A stretch of DNA of 64,000 nucleotides from Aphelocoma coerulescens (taxonomy: Eukaryota; Chordata; Aves; Passeriformes; Corvidae), in the NCBI RefSeq assembly GCF_041296385.1, contig NC_091016.1, positions 11,319,997 through 11,383,996 on the forward strand, given 5' to 3'. Under the pieces are notes generated by a model. The model did not search any database and was not told the origin of the DNA. It was given only the letters and a program-made list of their open reading frames with translations. The stretch's first letter is position 1, and each line of letters begins with the position of its first letter. The position numbers and the translations under genes were made by a program. Shown here piece by piece: positions 19,421-33,494 of this stretch.

Positions 19421-20319
19421 TGTTGGCGTTTTAGGAGCTGTCCTGTTTTTGGGTTTTTTTCTGTTAAAGGAATTTTGGCCATACATGTTGCTAGGGGGAC
19501 AAATGGCTGGGTACTTAAGAGAAACAAGAGCTGGCTACTCTTTGTTTCATCTGGGTGTGTGGGCAGTCGGTCTCTGGCTTCGGACAGAGAGGGAGGCTGC
19601 TTTCTTCAGCTGCTTTTCCTTCTGCTGGAGAAGCCCCGGGATCCCAAAGCCCACCTTCCCCACCCCCTGGGGAGCGGGGCTGCGGCCGCCCTGCCCCACC
19701 ATACTTTGAGCCTTCACTACATTGTAGCTGTGCTCACCCTGCCTGCCCAGACCTCCGGGGGGTTCCCCATTTGGATACACCTCGTCTGCCACCCAGGATT
19801 TGTGCTTGTCCCTGCCATTCCAGCCTGCCGTTCCAGCCTGCTGTTCCCGAGGGTCCGGCTGGACATGGGGATCAGCTGCCCAGGGGTTTGTGAAGCTTTT
19901 TTGTTCCATCCCTTCCTGGGATCCCAGGGCACCAGTGCCGCCTGCTCCCCGAGCTCGCTCTGGAGAGCTCCCTGCAGCCGCAGGGGAACCATCGCACCTG
20001 CCCTGCTCACTGGGAGCTGCCAGCGCCCCTGCCGGCTGCAAGCAGAACTGCACCCGAGGGGAAAGGGCCTGACAGCCAAGAAGGCTGGCACTGGGTTTGT
20101 GATTGTTTGCTGTTACTGCCATAGTTATTGTTGTTTGTTTGACTGGTTATACACATATAGATATATAGCAGTAAAGAACTGTTATTCCTATTTCCCACAT
20201 CTTTGCCTAAAAGCCCCTTGATTTTAAAATTATAATAACTTGGAGGGAAGGGGGGTTGCATCTGCCATTCCAAGGGGGGCTCCTGCCTTTCTTAGCAGAC
20301 TGTCTTTCAAACCAAGACA
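19421..20319 (+). mobile_element. Solo LTR, ~0.9 kb family, copy 2 (+)
   Basis: It begins TGTTGGCGTTTTAG and ends TCAAACCAAGACA, with an exact 5-bp duplication GTGGA at 19416-19420 and 20320-20324. It aligns along its whole length with 17498-18428 and, inverted, with 57813-58734. The different target duplication shows it is a separate insertion, not a tandem copy of the neighbour. The 248-codon frame across it is compositional. Confidence 0.92.
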
Positions 20320-20324
20320 GTGGA

Positions 20325-23300
20325 GCAAACTCAAATATGGTGCCAAGAGCAGCCCTGATGGCTGACTGAGGTGCAGGTGGTTAGCTCTGTGCTGATGAAA
20401 TAGGATCTCCTCCTTGTTATGCCATTACATTATGCTTGCAACTGCTTCTGCAGACAGAGAAGCAGCAACCAAATGTTACAGTGACATGCATGACTGCTTG
20501 AGGTTGATCTGTAAGGGTTGAGAGCCACATAGCAGCACTGTGCAGAGTGAAAAGCCCAGCTCTTTTCTACTTGATTTCAGGCATTTTTCTGAAGTTCTGC
20601 TCTAGTCTGTATTGTTCTCAGAGAAGAATAATTAAAAAGTTATTTGGAGGCCATTACTAAGGTGTATATGTGCAGATAAACCAGCAACCATTGGTGGAGA
20701 AGGGTGAGAGTGTCTCAAATGCCTCTTTCCATTTTGCTGATCTCTCTCTAGTTGAACTAAAGCAATGGCATTGTTCTTCAATTATTTTTTCTCCAAAATC
20801 CAGAGATCTTATGTGTGCCTCTTTGCCCATACCAGAGAAACTGGGAGAAACAGAGGAAAGGACAGACTGACTTGGAGCCATAGGTGTATCAGTATATTTT
20901 GTTTGGCAATCAACTTGATATTGACAGGGCTCTCAACCCTTTGGCTCCAATTCTTTGCCACATCTGTTGTCCTGCTTAACAAACAAAAGTGCTATTGCTG
21001 CCAATTAAGCTGCAACTTTTCATCTGACATAATTTCTGTTGAGACATCTCCTTTATTACATTTTTCTTTATAAATACAGATTTTGAAAAAGGTAAGAAAA
21101 CTTGAAACTACCTTAAGAGCAGCCAGTTAAGTTATGGATAAAAATTCATGCTTAAAAAATTCCTCAATAAATAGGATGCTGCTCACCTACCAACTCTGTC
21201 ACCATTACATCATGGGTTGATGGAGATTATTGAATCTGGGAAGAGAATTTTATTAAAAAATAAACTGACAGTTTTCTGGGGCATGTAATCCCTGAGGGAT
21301 AAATGGTGAGATGGGAAATGATTTTGATCAGAGAACGGGCACAGAGGATCTCTTAGTGCAAAGTCTACAGGTGATGGCATATGACTATTTATTCATTCTC
21401 CTGATGCTGGTTCTTGACTCAGCTGTGACATTTAAAATAGAGAACTGGAAAATCCTCGGACAGAATGGCAGCATGGCATAACCACTTTAGATATGGTACC
21501 AAGAGGACTGAAAGAAGTCAGTATGTTGTGTTACTCTTGTGTGGGAGTTAATTAAAAGAAGAGAGCATCAAGTACTCCTCCTCACTCAGAGCCCTGGTTT
21601 ACTGCCCCACGAGATGCCCTGCCTCCTTTCCTTCTTGATATAACCATGACTGAAGCAGCAAATTCCCCCTCCAGATTTATGTAGGCAGTTGTCTGCTGTG
21701 GTCATGAGGATCAGGGGAAGCTCTGCTAACTCTCAACGGTTCTGTATCTGGACACAAAAAGACTTCTGTGGTTTGTTCTCTCACACATAGCTTCAAGTTG
21801 TTTTGTGCAAATCCGTATCATTCCTGATTGTCTTTACAGGACAATCCTGCCTGTCAGAGTAGGTTATGCTTTTCCTCTACAGCCACTGAGTAATCTCTCT
21901 CAGGAATCCTGCACCCAAAACCCTTCCTGGTATGGACTACACATGGCTTTGAGGAACTTGCTGTAGGAATAGACATGGGACTTGCAGTAGCAATGTGAAA
22001 ATTCACATGCTGGATACTTTCACAGAATTTTAGTAATCTCACAATGCCAACAAAAGAATAAAAAGGAGCCCTGGAACAACTACTAGGCTCTCTTAGCTAG
22101 GAAATGAAAAAGCTGTTTGTACCGACCAGTGCTTCAGTTCACCAAGGTTTGCAAACCCACTGCACATCCTCATAATCAGGTAAGGTTAAGTGGTGATATA
22201 TAAGAAACATCTTCTGGGAGGTTATAATTATTTTTAATTCCCTTTGTTCTTTTGTCAAAACTGTCCCATTAAGCACCTATTGTACAGAAGGAACATTTTC
22301 TGCCATTTTGACACCTTCACCTGCATGCAGTGCTGCTGTGTTTGGGGCATGAGAGACTTCTGTTAGGCCAGATTGATGCCTTATTATTTCTTGTGAGTTC
22401 TGCTTTGGTGGTTCTAGATATATGTATTGAATTTTGATTACCATTTTCTTTCACTTGTAAAAATAAGCAATGTGAGAGTACAAACAGTCTGCCTGGCTCT
22501 CGAAAAGCAGTATCAGCACTATTTTAGTTCATAGTCACAAGGTTGTTTTCCCCCCTTCTCAATTTTTAATGAGACAAGCTTATATAGCACAAAATTATAT
22601 TTGAAAAGCATTTTAGTTCAGCTTGATTGCAGTATCATGAAGAATGTACACAATTTACACATATATGTCGAAAGAACTGGAAGCAACAATTATACAGTAG
22701 CATAATCTTTTAATGACTGCTTCTATTTTGATTTCATTTGCTTAGAATAATAGCTAAAATCTTATGTGGTCAGAGAAAGCATCACTCATGGTTCAGGGAG
22801 CAAAGGGATAAATAAATTCAATTTCATGCAAGCTTTGTTAGATGGATTTGTTCAGTGTCAAATCAATATTTTGGTTGTTTTTAGCTAGAAATACTTAAGC
22901 AGGATTGATGGCTAACAAGTTTTCAATGGACTGGAATGAATCGTTGGCAAAAAAGATGAGTCCACAATGAACAAGGGAGAGGGGTCATTGTTAAGTATCT
23001 TGATTATCTCAGGATATCTCAAGATAACCAGTTATTCATCTTCTGAAGTATTCTGCTTTTTAGAGCTGACAACTTTCAAAGAGACCAGCAATTTAGGCTG
23101 AACACTCATAGTAAGGGCAAGGAACTGAAACATCTTTTTCTACAGGATGCATTGAAAAAACTTTTTGTGTTACCGATGAAATATGTATAGATTAGGTAAT
23201 ACTGCATTTTTACTGGGTTTTAGTGCATTTAGAGTAATTAATTTCCTTTTTCTCTCTGTTTTATTCAAACATCAGACAGTGCAACCTGCAAAGGTATGAA

Positions 23301-24813
23301 TAAAAAAAGGTAGCATTTTAAAAGAATTTTGGGCTAAATACCAAATTCTCAAAACTACAAGGTAAACTCCCTCTTCTAGTGCTTTTGGGTGCATTTACAT
23401 GGTCTCATTAAAACAAATGCTGTCTGTGTGTGCAGCTGTAAAATCTTTCATTAGTCTGATATTCTGAAGAGGAGCTGCAAAGATTAATTTCTTTCCATCT
23501 CCTTCATCTCACAAACAGATCCAATTTTTATTATTTATTCAGCACAGTCCTCACATTATTTGATAATGCAGCTGCTGATGTTTGCTCCAAGAAACCAATT
23601 GTCTTGTGAAGGTAAGTGACATAAGGATGTGCTGGGGTTTTTTGTAATGGCAGTTTTCCTGTGACAATAGCAGCACACTGACACTCAGGTTCATAAATGT
23701 ATGCTAGTCAGAACTTTATGTTATATAATCATTTTTAAAGAAAAAATAACAAACCAGACCAGGCAAAGATCTCCACAAGTTATGAGTATCATTCATGTAA
23801 TGATACCAATTTGAAATAGATGCTACTGAAGAATGCATGGTGTGTAACTAGCTGCCATTTCCAAATGTCATAGAATTCTCTGTCCTCAGAGAGGGACAGC
23901 AAAGCCTAGATCAGGTTAGGTTTAAATTCAGTATGTTCTGCTCTGGTGATATACCCAGGCTTAGAGGTGAGAGAGAGAGAGAGAGAGTATTTTGAGCCTA
24001 GTAAGGCTCAGTCTTCCACTAATAATCTTGTGAGATTGTTAATGATCTGGGTAAATTGTTTAATATACTTCTGCATATTATTCAACCCATATTTTTTAGT
24101 AGCTCTTATTTTTCTTGATGGATTGATTTACCACAATAATGTGGGCACTAAATTTAATCTAAAATGTATTGATTTACTATTTTGTGCAATGTCAAGAAAT
24201 GAGCCAGATCTAAAAGAAGAGGTGTGTATAAAAAGTGCAGTTTGTTCCATGGTGTAACACAGATACCCCCCATGGTTAACATATAAAACAGAGATTTACC
24301 ACTTTGTCTTTGCATTGGCATTCTTAAAAAACTGGTAAGAATTAACAGTGTTGTATATTTTTAAAAAGATATTGATACAGATGCATGCAATAACCTAATA
24401 TGCATCTTTACTGGACTTTCTTAATGATTTACCAAATTCTAAGAGATTTCTAAGGCTACATAGGGCAAACTGAGCAAAGTGCTCACCTTGTCAGTACTAG
24501 GAGATAATGTTATGTTTGGGCTTGGTTGCTATACTATTTCCTGGATAAAAGTTTTTATTAAATAAAGGGGTTTTCTGAGCTTTATTTCCCCTTGAGGGAC
24601 TGCAGGAGAAAGTCAAAATGTCTCTAAGAATGTTTTGTGCTCATTACAGATTGCTGCCTGGCTGCATTGGACATGCCTCAACAGACAGCATGAGGGGCTA
24701 CTCCTTTGCTTCTCTTCGTTCCTGTAGTAGGTTCAGTTCGTATAACCAGGCAGAAACACCAATTAAGTGTAGAGGTTTGGTTCAAAATATCCATTACTTA
24801 CTTATTTTCCTTC
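20325..24813. other. Intergenic, no gene seen; (GA)n at about 23966-23987
   Basis: AT-rich, apparently unique DNA. The only simple repeat is a GA run of about 22 bases near 23966. No frame exceeds ~105 codons and none resembles a known domain. Confidence 0.5.
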
Positions 24814-26170
24814 TGTGAGATAAGAAGTAGGAGAAAGCAAAGCAGGCACAAAACTTAAAAGAATATAAAGAAGTTTATTAACAGAACTAAAAGAAAAAAA
24901 AAGTCAGAATCAGACTAAACCTTCAAAACATTTCTCTTCCCCCCACCTTTCTCCCTTCTCCCACTGACAACATGAAAAGACAACCCTTGAGATTTTTCAG
25001 TCAGTTTACTACCTCTATAATAATCCTTTTTCAGTTCACTTAGAGAAAGGAGTCTCTCTTGCTCATGCTATGGAGGTATCTCCACAAGAAACAGTTCTCT
25101 CGTGGCTTCAGTGTTACAGAGAGACAGCCACCAGAGGTGGTTCTCTGCTCGCATGTGAAAGTCCCTTCCCTCATCTTACAGCTTTCCCCACAACTGCTTT
25201 CAAGGGTCCAATCTTTAGCTAATGGGGTACCATTTTAAGGTTGAGCTATTCAGAAGCAAAGGTTCTCTTCACCTATCTCTGGGATTATCTTCATCTCTAG
25301 GAACAGAGAAGTCTTCTTCTTCCCTGAGAGCAAGGGTCTTCATCACTTTCACCTCTCTCTGTTCAAGCTTCTCACCAGATCACAGCTACTTCAACATTTG
25401 CTTATTTCAGCACAGGTAGTTTTGCTCATGATTGCGGTTTGAACGCTCCAGCGCCCATGCTTTCATGAAATTACAACAGGTATTCTGATGTATCAGAGTT
25501 CATCACCACAGCTTTACAGAAGAGTTTAAGGTTCTAGGTTTGAAGCATATCCTCTTTCTCCTCCCTCTGGGCTTTAGCTCTTCCTTCTTCATTGACTTTG
25601 GTGTCTCTATAGTGTTTTCTTCATGTGCCTTTACCTTGCCCCTTCCTTTGACTTGGGAGAGGATTGATGTCTGTAGGCTTCATCTGTTCTGGAGGAATCT
25701 TTCAGCACTGAGAGTGTTAATCTCGCACAGGGCTTGCAGCTGGAATTCGCCTCTCGCTGTTGGTCACGTGATCTTTGCCAGGCAGCGGCCTCAGATGAAT
25801 TTCGACCGCACTGGGTGAGGGCCGGCCTGGCCGAGCCGCGCCGTGGCTCAGGGCCGCCTGCACGGAGCAGGGCCGTGGGTGGAACAGGGCCGCGCTGCTC
25901 CAGGATGGCTGTCTCCTAGCCGGCCCGGCCTGCACCGAGGGGGCTGCTCCAGGTGTCCAGCGAGCAGAAGCGGCTGAGATCTTAGCCAAGCCATGCCCAG
26001 CCCCCAAGTTACCTGTCAACAGCTGGAAGCAAGAGAGCTTTCCCGGGGTTTGTTCGTTCTTAAATGTGGACCACAGAGGCGTGTCAAGCTTCTTAAGTGG
26101 CTTTAAAAAGTTGCCAGTATTCAAACTAGCCAGTTGATTGGTTCTGTCGGGTCTAGAGGAATCTGTAAGC
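24814..26170 (-). mobile_element. Probable long LTR, boundaries uncertain (-)
   Basis: On the minus strand a poly(A)-type word GTTAATAAACTTC (AATAAA complement about 24874-24879) is followed by a T/C-rich tail. It is preceded by a pyrimidine-rich body and, further upstream, a CpG-dense block (25740-25950). This organisation resembles a long avian ERV LTR. I could not find convincing TG/CA ends or a target duplication, so the coordinates are approximate. A CpG-rich non-LTR element or enhancer is an alternative. Confidence 0.35.
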
Positions 26171-26644
26171 ACGTCTCTGCAAAAGAATCACTTCCGTGGC
26201 TGATGGAGCCATCCTTAATTAAAAACCTAAACTGTGATAAACCATGACAGTTCCTTCACTTTATGGAATAATTTCTGCCTATATTGAAGAAGAAATGCAA
26301 AATGCTAGTTTAAGCAGGATTTTGTTCTCATGTAGGTCTTATTTGGGGAAGAACTTAGTAAGCACTGAATAAGAGTAGTATTAATATTTCATAGGATAAG
26401 CCTCTGATGACATTTTGAATATAGACTGAGTAGCAGAGGAATGAGAGAAGCAGTCAGGGTCAGATCCTCCAACATCATAAATTTGCCCCAGTAGGCTGTG
26501 GAGGTGCATTGCATTTTGAGTATTTCCTTTGAGTACTTCCCACTGGACAGCTGCAGTTTCCTCAAACTATATAGCTAAAATTTAAACCCCCCCATAGAGC
26601 AAAGTGTTTCCCCTATTTACTTTTAGGCCAGAGGCCTGGGAAGT

Positions 26645-27118
26645 TGTGCTGGGTTTGACTGGGGTAGAGTTAACTTTCTTCACAGTGGCTGGTGTAGGGC
26701 TATGTTTTGGATTTTTGCTGAACATGGGGCTGATAATATAGAAATGGTTTAGTTATTGCTGAGCCGGGCTTACACAGAGGCAAAAGAGATTTTCCATGCT
26801 GTACGGCATCATGCTCAGTATGTAAAGTGGAGGAAAGAAGGAGGAAGGGGGGGGATGTTTGGAGTGATGACGTTTGTCTACCCAAAGAACTGTTATATGT
26901 GGTGGAGATAGCTGAACACCTGCCTGCCCATGGGTAACAGTGAATTAATTCCTTGTTTGGCTCTGTTTGCATATGCAGCTTTTGCTTTCCCTGTTAAACT
27001 GTCTTTGTCTCAATCGATGAGTTTTCCAGCTTTTACCTTTCCCCTTCTCTCCCTGACCTTGCTGGTGGGGCAGTGAGCTGCCTGGGGCTTAGCTGCTGGC
27101 TGAGGTGAAACCACGAGA
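26645..27118 (+). mobile_element. ERVL-type avian solo LTR (+)
   Basis: It begins TGTGCTGGGTTTGACTGGGG and ends GAAACCACGAGA, with an exact 5-bp duplication GAAGT at 26640-26644 and 27119-27123. The landmarks 'gggtagagttaa', 'gctatgttttggattt', 'tgcctgcccatgggtaa' and 'ttccttgtttggct' are those of a widespread bird ERVL LTR family. Its poly(A)-signal region reads GTTAAACTG, a mutated form. It is internally shortened relative to the family as I recall it. Confidence 0.88.
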
Positions 27119-27123
27119 GAAGT

Positions 27124-30100
27124 CAAGCTGGTTGCTGCTGTTCCAAGGTGCAAAATTGCTCTTTGGGGTAGAAGACAGGTGTGACTGTGCCTCACCTCTG
27201 TGATTCCCTTTGAAACAGCCCACTAAGGCTCCAGGTCTCTGTCCCTGCCCTTCCTCTTTTCTCTTGCTCTTCAGTTTCTGTGACAAAAGTAGCCCAGCAT
27301 AGCCTGGCCTTTGTGACCTTTCACCACAGGATGAGAGGAAATCTAGCTCCAAAGGTGGCTGCTTACAGGAGGAACAGCTTTGGAGACACTGAAGAAATGC
27401 AGGCCCAGCTGAGACAGGTCTCTACACCCATGATGATCCCTATGCACCATGGACAGCTCTCCCACTTTCTTAGTTCCATTGATTTCCTTTTACAACAGAT
27501 GAATTTTCAATGATCTTTTTATCAATAACATGACCTCAAAAGATAGTTTGAGTGATAGACAGCTGCTTCAAAATATTGGTTCCTTAACTAGGTGGTTATT
27601 TTCCTTGGTTGTGGACAGAGCAGAAGAGATATCAAAGGTTTTTAGCATTCAGAACATCACTTGTGCCTCATAGGGACTAGCATTGTGCTTTAGCTAAGAA
27701 GGCAGAAAGTGAACAAAACCTGCTCTACTTGTTGCCTGAACCCAACCTTAACAAAAACAGCTCTATCCTATCAGGGCACCATTGATATAAGGCTATGCCA
27801 GTTAAACTTTATCAAGAAAAATATAATTGTTGTAAATATTAATCCATTTTATTTAGTGGCAAGAGCCTCTTGTGTTTCGTAACTAATAATAATTTAAATC
27901 TCATGGTGCAGGCTAAACAGGTAACCAACTTCCAAGCAGACCTGAGCAGTGAATGAGGTACCTATTTTCCCACTTTTAATTTAGAGGTTGGGTAACTAGA
28001 AGAGAGGCAGAAAATGTAATATATTTTCCCTGCAATTTTTATTCTTTGTTATTAAAATACACCTGGCTGTAGAAAATGTTCCCACAACTGTCAAGTAGGC
28101 AAAATTAGGATTTTCAGAACTGTTTAGAAGGATAAAACATGCTGAAAGGCACCTGGGAAAATTTCACTGAGATCAAAGTATGTGTTGAACTCTTTCCAAA
28201 AATGAAAAGGAGCAAGGCTTTTATTTCTATTTGTGCAAAAGAAAATATTTCTTAATGATGTATTCAGTCCTCAGGTTGCATTCACATAGATCTGGGTGGA
28301 TTTTTTCCTTGTATATTGTGGTTTTAAACCTATTTTTTTTCCAAAGGAAGACTCATGGGCTAAAAAAGGGATGCACATCACTTGAGACTGTGTCCAGCAA
28401 GGGACCTGGGTATGAGAAGTTTGCCTGGCAGCCTTCTGACATGCTCAGATGGACCTCATGTCCTATAAAGGGTGTGGGGAGAACTTGGTGCTTGAGAGGG
28501 AACTTTAATCCAAACCAGATAATAAGATTTAAGATGAGCATGAATTATTAATCTATTCTAGGTTAAAAAGAAAAGATTAAAAGCTCTCTTATTGTAGCTT
28601 TTCTCAGTGGCTATTTGTATTCTCTTGGGCTGAATGCTCTTTTTCTGCTACCTCACTTAGTAGCATTGAGCTTTCATTGAAAAACCTGCAGATTTAGGAT
28701 GGAAAGAGTTTGCAGCTGATTAAGGATGGTGTGCCTGGAAATTTCTTACTAATCTCTCTTATTATGCCCTTCATAAAAATGGTAGTCATGGTATAAATCC
28801 TAGTTTAAATCAACACCTGCAAGTGCTAACCTCTGAAGAGAAAAATTTCAAATACCTCCTGCTGTGTGCAAAGCCTCAAATTCTATGGCATAAAACACAA
28901 AAGGCTACCGAAATTATTCACCTTTTTTTTCCTTTGCACAAACTTTTGCACTTTCTTTTCTAGCATTTCACATGTCATTAACCATTCTTATACAAACACT
29001 GCCTTAATGGTGGTGGACGCATGACATGTCTGACGGTGGCACATGGTCACTCTTCACCCTATGGTGGAGCCACTAGAGGTCCCCAGCCCTCCCCCAGGTA
29101 TTATCTTTGACTGTGCCTTGATTTCCGGAGTCAGCTTCCTTCCTTACTCGTGGGATCTCTTCTGAGAAAGGTTTCTAAAAGCTCCAAGTGTTAGTTGCAT
29201 GTTTAAGTGCAGTGTGGCACTTAAATGACCAGTGCAAGGAATCCTGGAGCCAAAATGAGTGGTAAATTTAATCTGCTTCGGGACCTTAAACCCAGATTTG
29301 AACACTTACCGTCAGCATCCTATCCCATCCCCATGATGTTTTTCTTGCTATTAACATTGGGACACAGTGTTTTTAAAACCCTGCTCTTTGCTCTGCAGTG
29401 CCAGATGGGAAAAGGCAAGTAAGTGAGCTGCAGGACTGAAAGATCACTTAGAAATGAGGACACAATGTGTTTCAAGGTAAAAAGGCTTTACCTGCCCACT
29501 GTTTCTGTTCCATCTCTGCAGAAGTATTTGCTCAGTTTCTAAATTAAAATTATTCTCATAAAAAGTTTCCGAACTTAGAGAGTATTTTTGCTGTCACTGA
29601 TATCCTTTGTCCTCTGCAAAGATAACCTGCTTGAGTACCATAGTGCATTAGGGAACCTAATTCTATAAAATGCTTTTTGTAGATTTTTCATGATTGAGAT
29701 TAACAAACTGATTAGGACAGAAATTATCTATATAATTTTTAAAGCTTTTAGAAATTTTATATTGTTTTTATAAGGTACATATATGAATTTTGTTTGTCAT
29801 TCTGTTAGTTCTGTTGCAAAAATAGCAAACCAAATTTCAAAAATCTTTAGTCTCCTTTCATAATTGTCCTTGGATAAAGAAATCACTGTCTCAGCCCAAG
29901 GAAGAGCCAAGGAATACTGTGCCAAGCATCTGCAGATATGCCTCAATGCTCTCTTTCTTTGTTTCAGACAGCTGTTTCTGAAACATGTTCTAGTAGCCCT
30001 ACAAATACAAGCAGCAGAGCGTGTATCAGGCAGAGGTAGTTGGGGCTTGGGGATCCCTGTAATCCTGAGTATTAACAGATTAGAGACTAAAGCTGCACTA

Positions 30101-33100
30101 GATTAAAGGTTTACTAGAAAGAGACACCTGAGTTTGAGTGGTGTTCCCTTAGCCAAGGAATAGCATGAGAGACGGATGACTGCTAGAAGAGAGTCATAGT
30201 GTGTGCAAATGGGTGGTTGCAGATATCCCAGGAATGATTTGGTCTGAATGGACTCTTAAGAAGTTTTTTTAAGATAGGGACAGCTTCTCTTATAAAAGAA
30301 GCTTTGTTTTCCTGAGGATTTTTGTGTGCTTAAAAAAACCTAAACCAACCTGTTTTCAACTAACATCTTTAAGGAATTGACCTTGAATTGTAAATACTTG
30401 CACAGATTTCCTCCTGTAAAAATATAGTCAGAAAAAATACGTCTAACAGTGATCATCTTTTTACAGCTCTGCAGCTGGGAGGACTACCACTTTTCTGTCA
30501 TTTCACAAAAGAAGGTATAGTTTCTGGTTTTTGGCAACTTTTGGAAGCCAGAAGCAAATAAGTGCTGAAAGCTTAGGAATAGTAAATTTGCAGCTTTATA
30601 CCTAAGTCAGATAGTGCCAAATTGTGTTCACATAAGCAGTTGTGTGCAAACACACTCTGGGGCACAGTCTGCATGTCTGAGATGACTACTACCAAATAAA
30701 AACAGTGCAAAATTGCAATCTGTTCTGCCTCCTTTGCATCAGTGACATTTCTGTTGACTTCAGCAGAAGCTGTGTTGTCTGACGGAGCTGAAGCAGCACC
30801 TTTCCTTTTCCGGGAATGAAGTAATTTAGTTTTATTTTAAGGGATTGAGGCATCTCACACCTCAACATTTTTATATTCCAGCAAAGACTAAATGTAATTC
30901 AAGTGACCTCTCAGGAATTTGTGTGGTGAATCTAGTAGGCAGATTGAACCTTACAGTGGCTCCAGGGAACTGTATGATAAGTTAATAACTGTTCACCAGT
31001 TGGATTTGTTTGCAGAGTCTTAAGGGCATACTGTGATGATGCTGTGCTGAAAAGGTGCTGCATTCCAGCCCTTACAAATGTACAGAGACTGAATTAGCTG
31101 ATTATTTAGAGCTGGTGTTAGGTGCTTTGCAAGATACTATGTCAAATACTAGAACCAATACATATGGAGATGAACACTGGGCAGCTGTACCAGAAATGGA
31201 AACTGTTGCAGGGAAAATGTGTGGAAGGAGGCAAACCAGAGGCTTCTTGTTTGGCATTACAGAAGTATACATTGTGTTCACGTTTGCTCAGTTTTTTAGT
31301 CTCCCATAGCAGTTTCTCACAGTGGCTTTCTCGCATGGGCTTTGCACATATTTTGGCCCCATCTCTTCCCTATGTTTCTCTTTCCAAAATCTTTTCTTTT
31401 CTAAATTTTCATTGGTTTATCAATCTTCCACTTCAACTCCTTCATTCTCTTCTGCATTCCCATTGCCTTCTCTCCTCGCTTTTCCTTTCCCTCAGACTCA
31501 TACATTCTTTCTTCAGGCACCTTTGCCACTTTTTCTTAATTAATTCCATCCCTACATTTTCCTGGGCAGCATGCACGGCCCAGCTGGTAGGATGTAATTA
31601 CCCTTGCCACATCCAAACAGGAGCAGGGCTGAAGCTTCTTGAGCCCTTAAAACCATTCTATCTTCCAGACACCCCTGGGCTCTGAGAAAGGAGAGGACCA
31701 GCACAATGGATCCTGACTGATCCTAGGCAGTTCAGAAGAGGAGCTGCAGCTCAGTTTCTTCTTTCAGGAGGCTCTGAGACCTCCATCTTTTCCCAAGGAG
31801 GCCCTCAAGGTACAACTACAACCTGAGCTGTCATGTTTGGAGCAAGGTCTCCTGTACTGTTTTGTAGAGAAGGTCAGGTCAAGATATTCTTGCCATATAT
31901 TTTTGGATTTTTGCCTTCAGTTGTCCTTGGTTTAATGTAGTCAGAACTGGTAAAGTTAAGTACAAAAGGTACAGGTGTTATCCTGCCAGAGGGATATGTT
32001 TTTAAAACAATAATGTGCCTAGTCTTAAATACCCCTTCTTTGTCAGTGCTTTCCCTTACACGTGTGATTCTGTGTTTTTCAGAGCAGCCCTATCCCTTCT
32101 CTTCTGTTTTGGTTGATTGAAAAACCACAGCTGGACTTTGCAATGTTTGGGCTGACTCTTGGTTCCCGTTACTGCCTTCATTGGTTTTTTCAAATACGTG
32201 CAGCAATCACAATCTTTCTTGAATCTGAACAACCAGAATTATTTACATTATTTTAAATATTCCCAGTGCAACCCATTACATTCTTGACTACAGAGAAAGC
32301 CTGCTTTTGTCAGAAGTGTTAGGTACTAACAATTATCAATGACTATCAGCAGAAAAATAGCTAATAAATACTTCAATTTCAGATGCTCTTTAACCTTGCA
32401 ACAAACACTGATTTTAAGATACAATTTCCTTTAGACACATGTGAGTAGTTCCTATGATTTTTATGCCTTTTTTCCAGAAGTCATTCTCCCTCCTAGCATT
32501 TGCTTGACTTCACTGTGTATATTCAATAAAAAGAAATTCAGATCTAATGTCTTAGCCAAATCTGTGGAGGTCAAGAAAGCTGCAATAAGCCATGTGCCTG
32601 TAACCACAAAGACATCCTTCTCCTGCTGTTGTGAGTGCCAGCTCACAACCCACTCCTGCTTTGATTTGCTGGTGACCTTTCCTTTCAGTGCTCAGCCCTG
32701 TTGAGACTCTCATGAGGGATGCTACAGAAATGAACAGAATCGCTTCCTCAGAAGAGAAATGCCAGACCTTAAATAGGCAGCTGGAGAAGCCAAGGATAAA
32801 TAAGAATACTCTGTTCTTGAGAAGGAAAAGACTGTTTCTCTGCCAAAAAATTAAAATCCTTGTAGACTCCAGTCAGTTTCTTCTAGGGAGAACCAGTGTG
32901 GCGCTTCATGTTTCCTCATAAACTTGAACGCAAGTGTTTCAATACTGGGTGTCTGGTTAAATTAGATCTCCCTAATTTATATATATGTCCCCATTTTGTA
33001 GGTGAATTTCACACTGGAATTGAGGGAATTCAGTCTCTGAATTCATGTGTTTAACCACTTCCGTTTGAGGGCATGCAACCACCACATAGGTTTTATTTTT

Positions 33101-33490
33101 TAAATCCTTTTGTCAGGACCATCATTTATCATGGATATGTGGGTACTTTTATTAAAATGACTAATATATTACTAGCAATCACGTTCAGTTTTAAGATTAT
33201 TAACAGACTGCTTAATTGTCCTCCAATGGTATAATGGGTACACTTAACCCATGTCTATACAGCAGTGCCAAACTGTGATAGTCACCACTTAATCACAGTG
33301 ATTCAATGTGTGATTTTCAAAGTATGAACAAATGAATGATACTAGTCCATCTGCACTAGGCTACTTCAGGAAGAAATGGTACTTGCAAGGTAGCAGGAGT
33401 GGAAATGAGATGTTAACCAGTGGCTGTCATTTATGTGATTGGATGGAAGTCAGAAGCAAAAAAACAACAAAAAAATCCCTAAACAAATAA
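27124..33490. other. Intergenic, no gene seen
   Basis: A long AT-rich stretch. Many sub-110-codon frames are scattered evenly on both strands as expected by chance; the largest (31122-31685, 187 codons) is a low-complexity Ser/Leu/Phe-rich translation of a pyrimidine tract. No RNA gene, CR1 or LTR landmark recognised. Confidence 0.5.
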
Positions 33491-33494
33491 AACC

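Noticed and set aside
17554..20221. Frames of 201, 205 and 248 codons inside the two solo LTRs
   Set aside because: They follow high GC content, use different frames in the two LTR copies, and show no domain. LTR structure explains the sequence.
31122..31685. A 187-codon + frame
   Set aside because: Translation of a pyrimidine-rich stretch giving Ser/Leu/Phe/His low complexity; no gene features.
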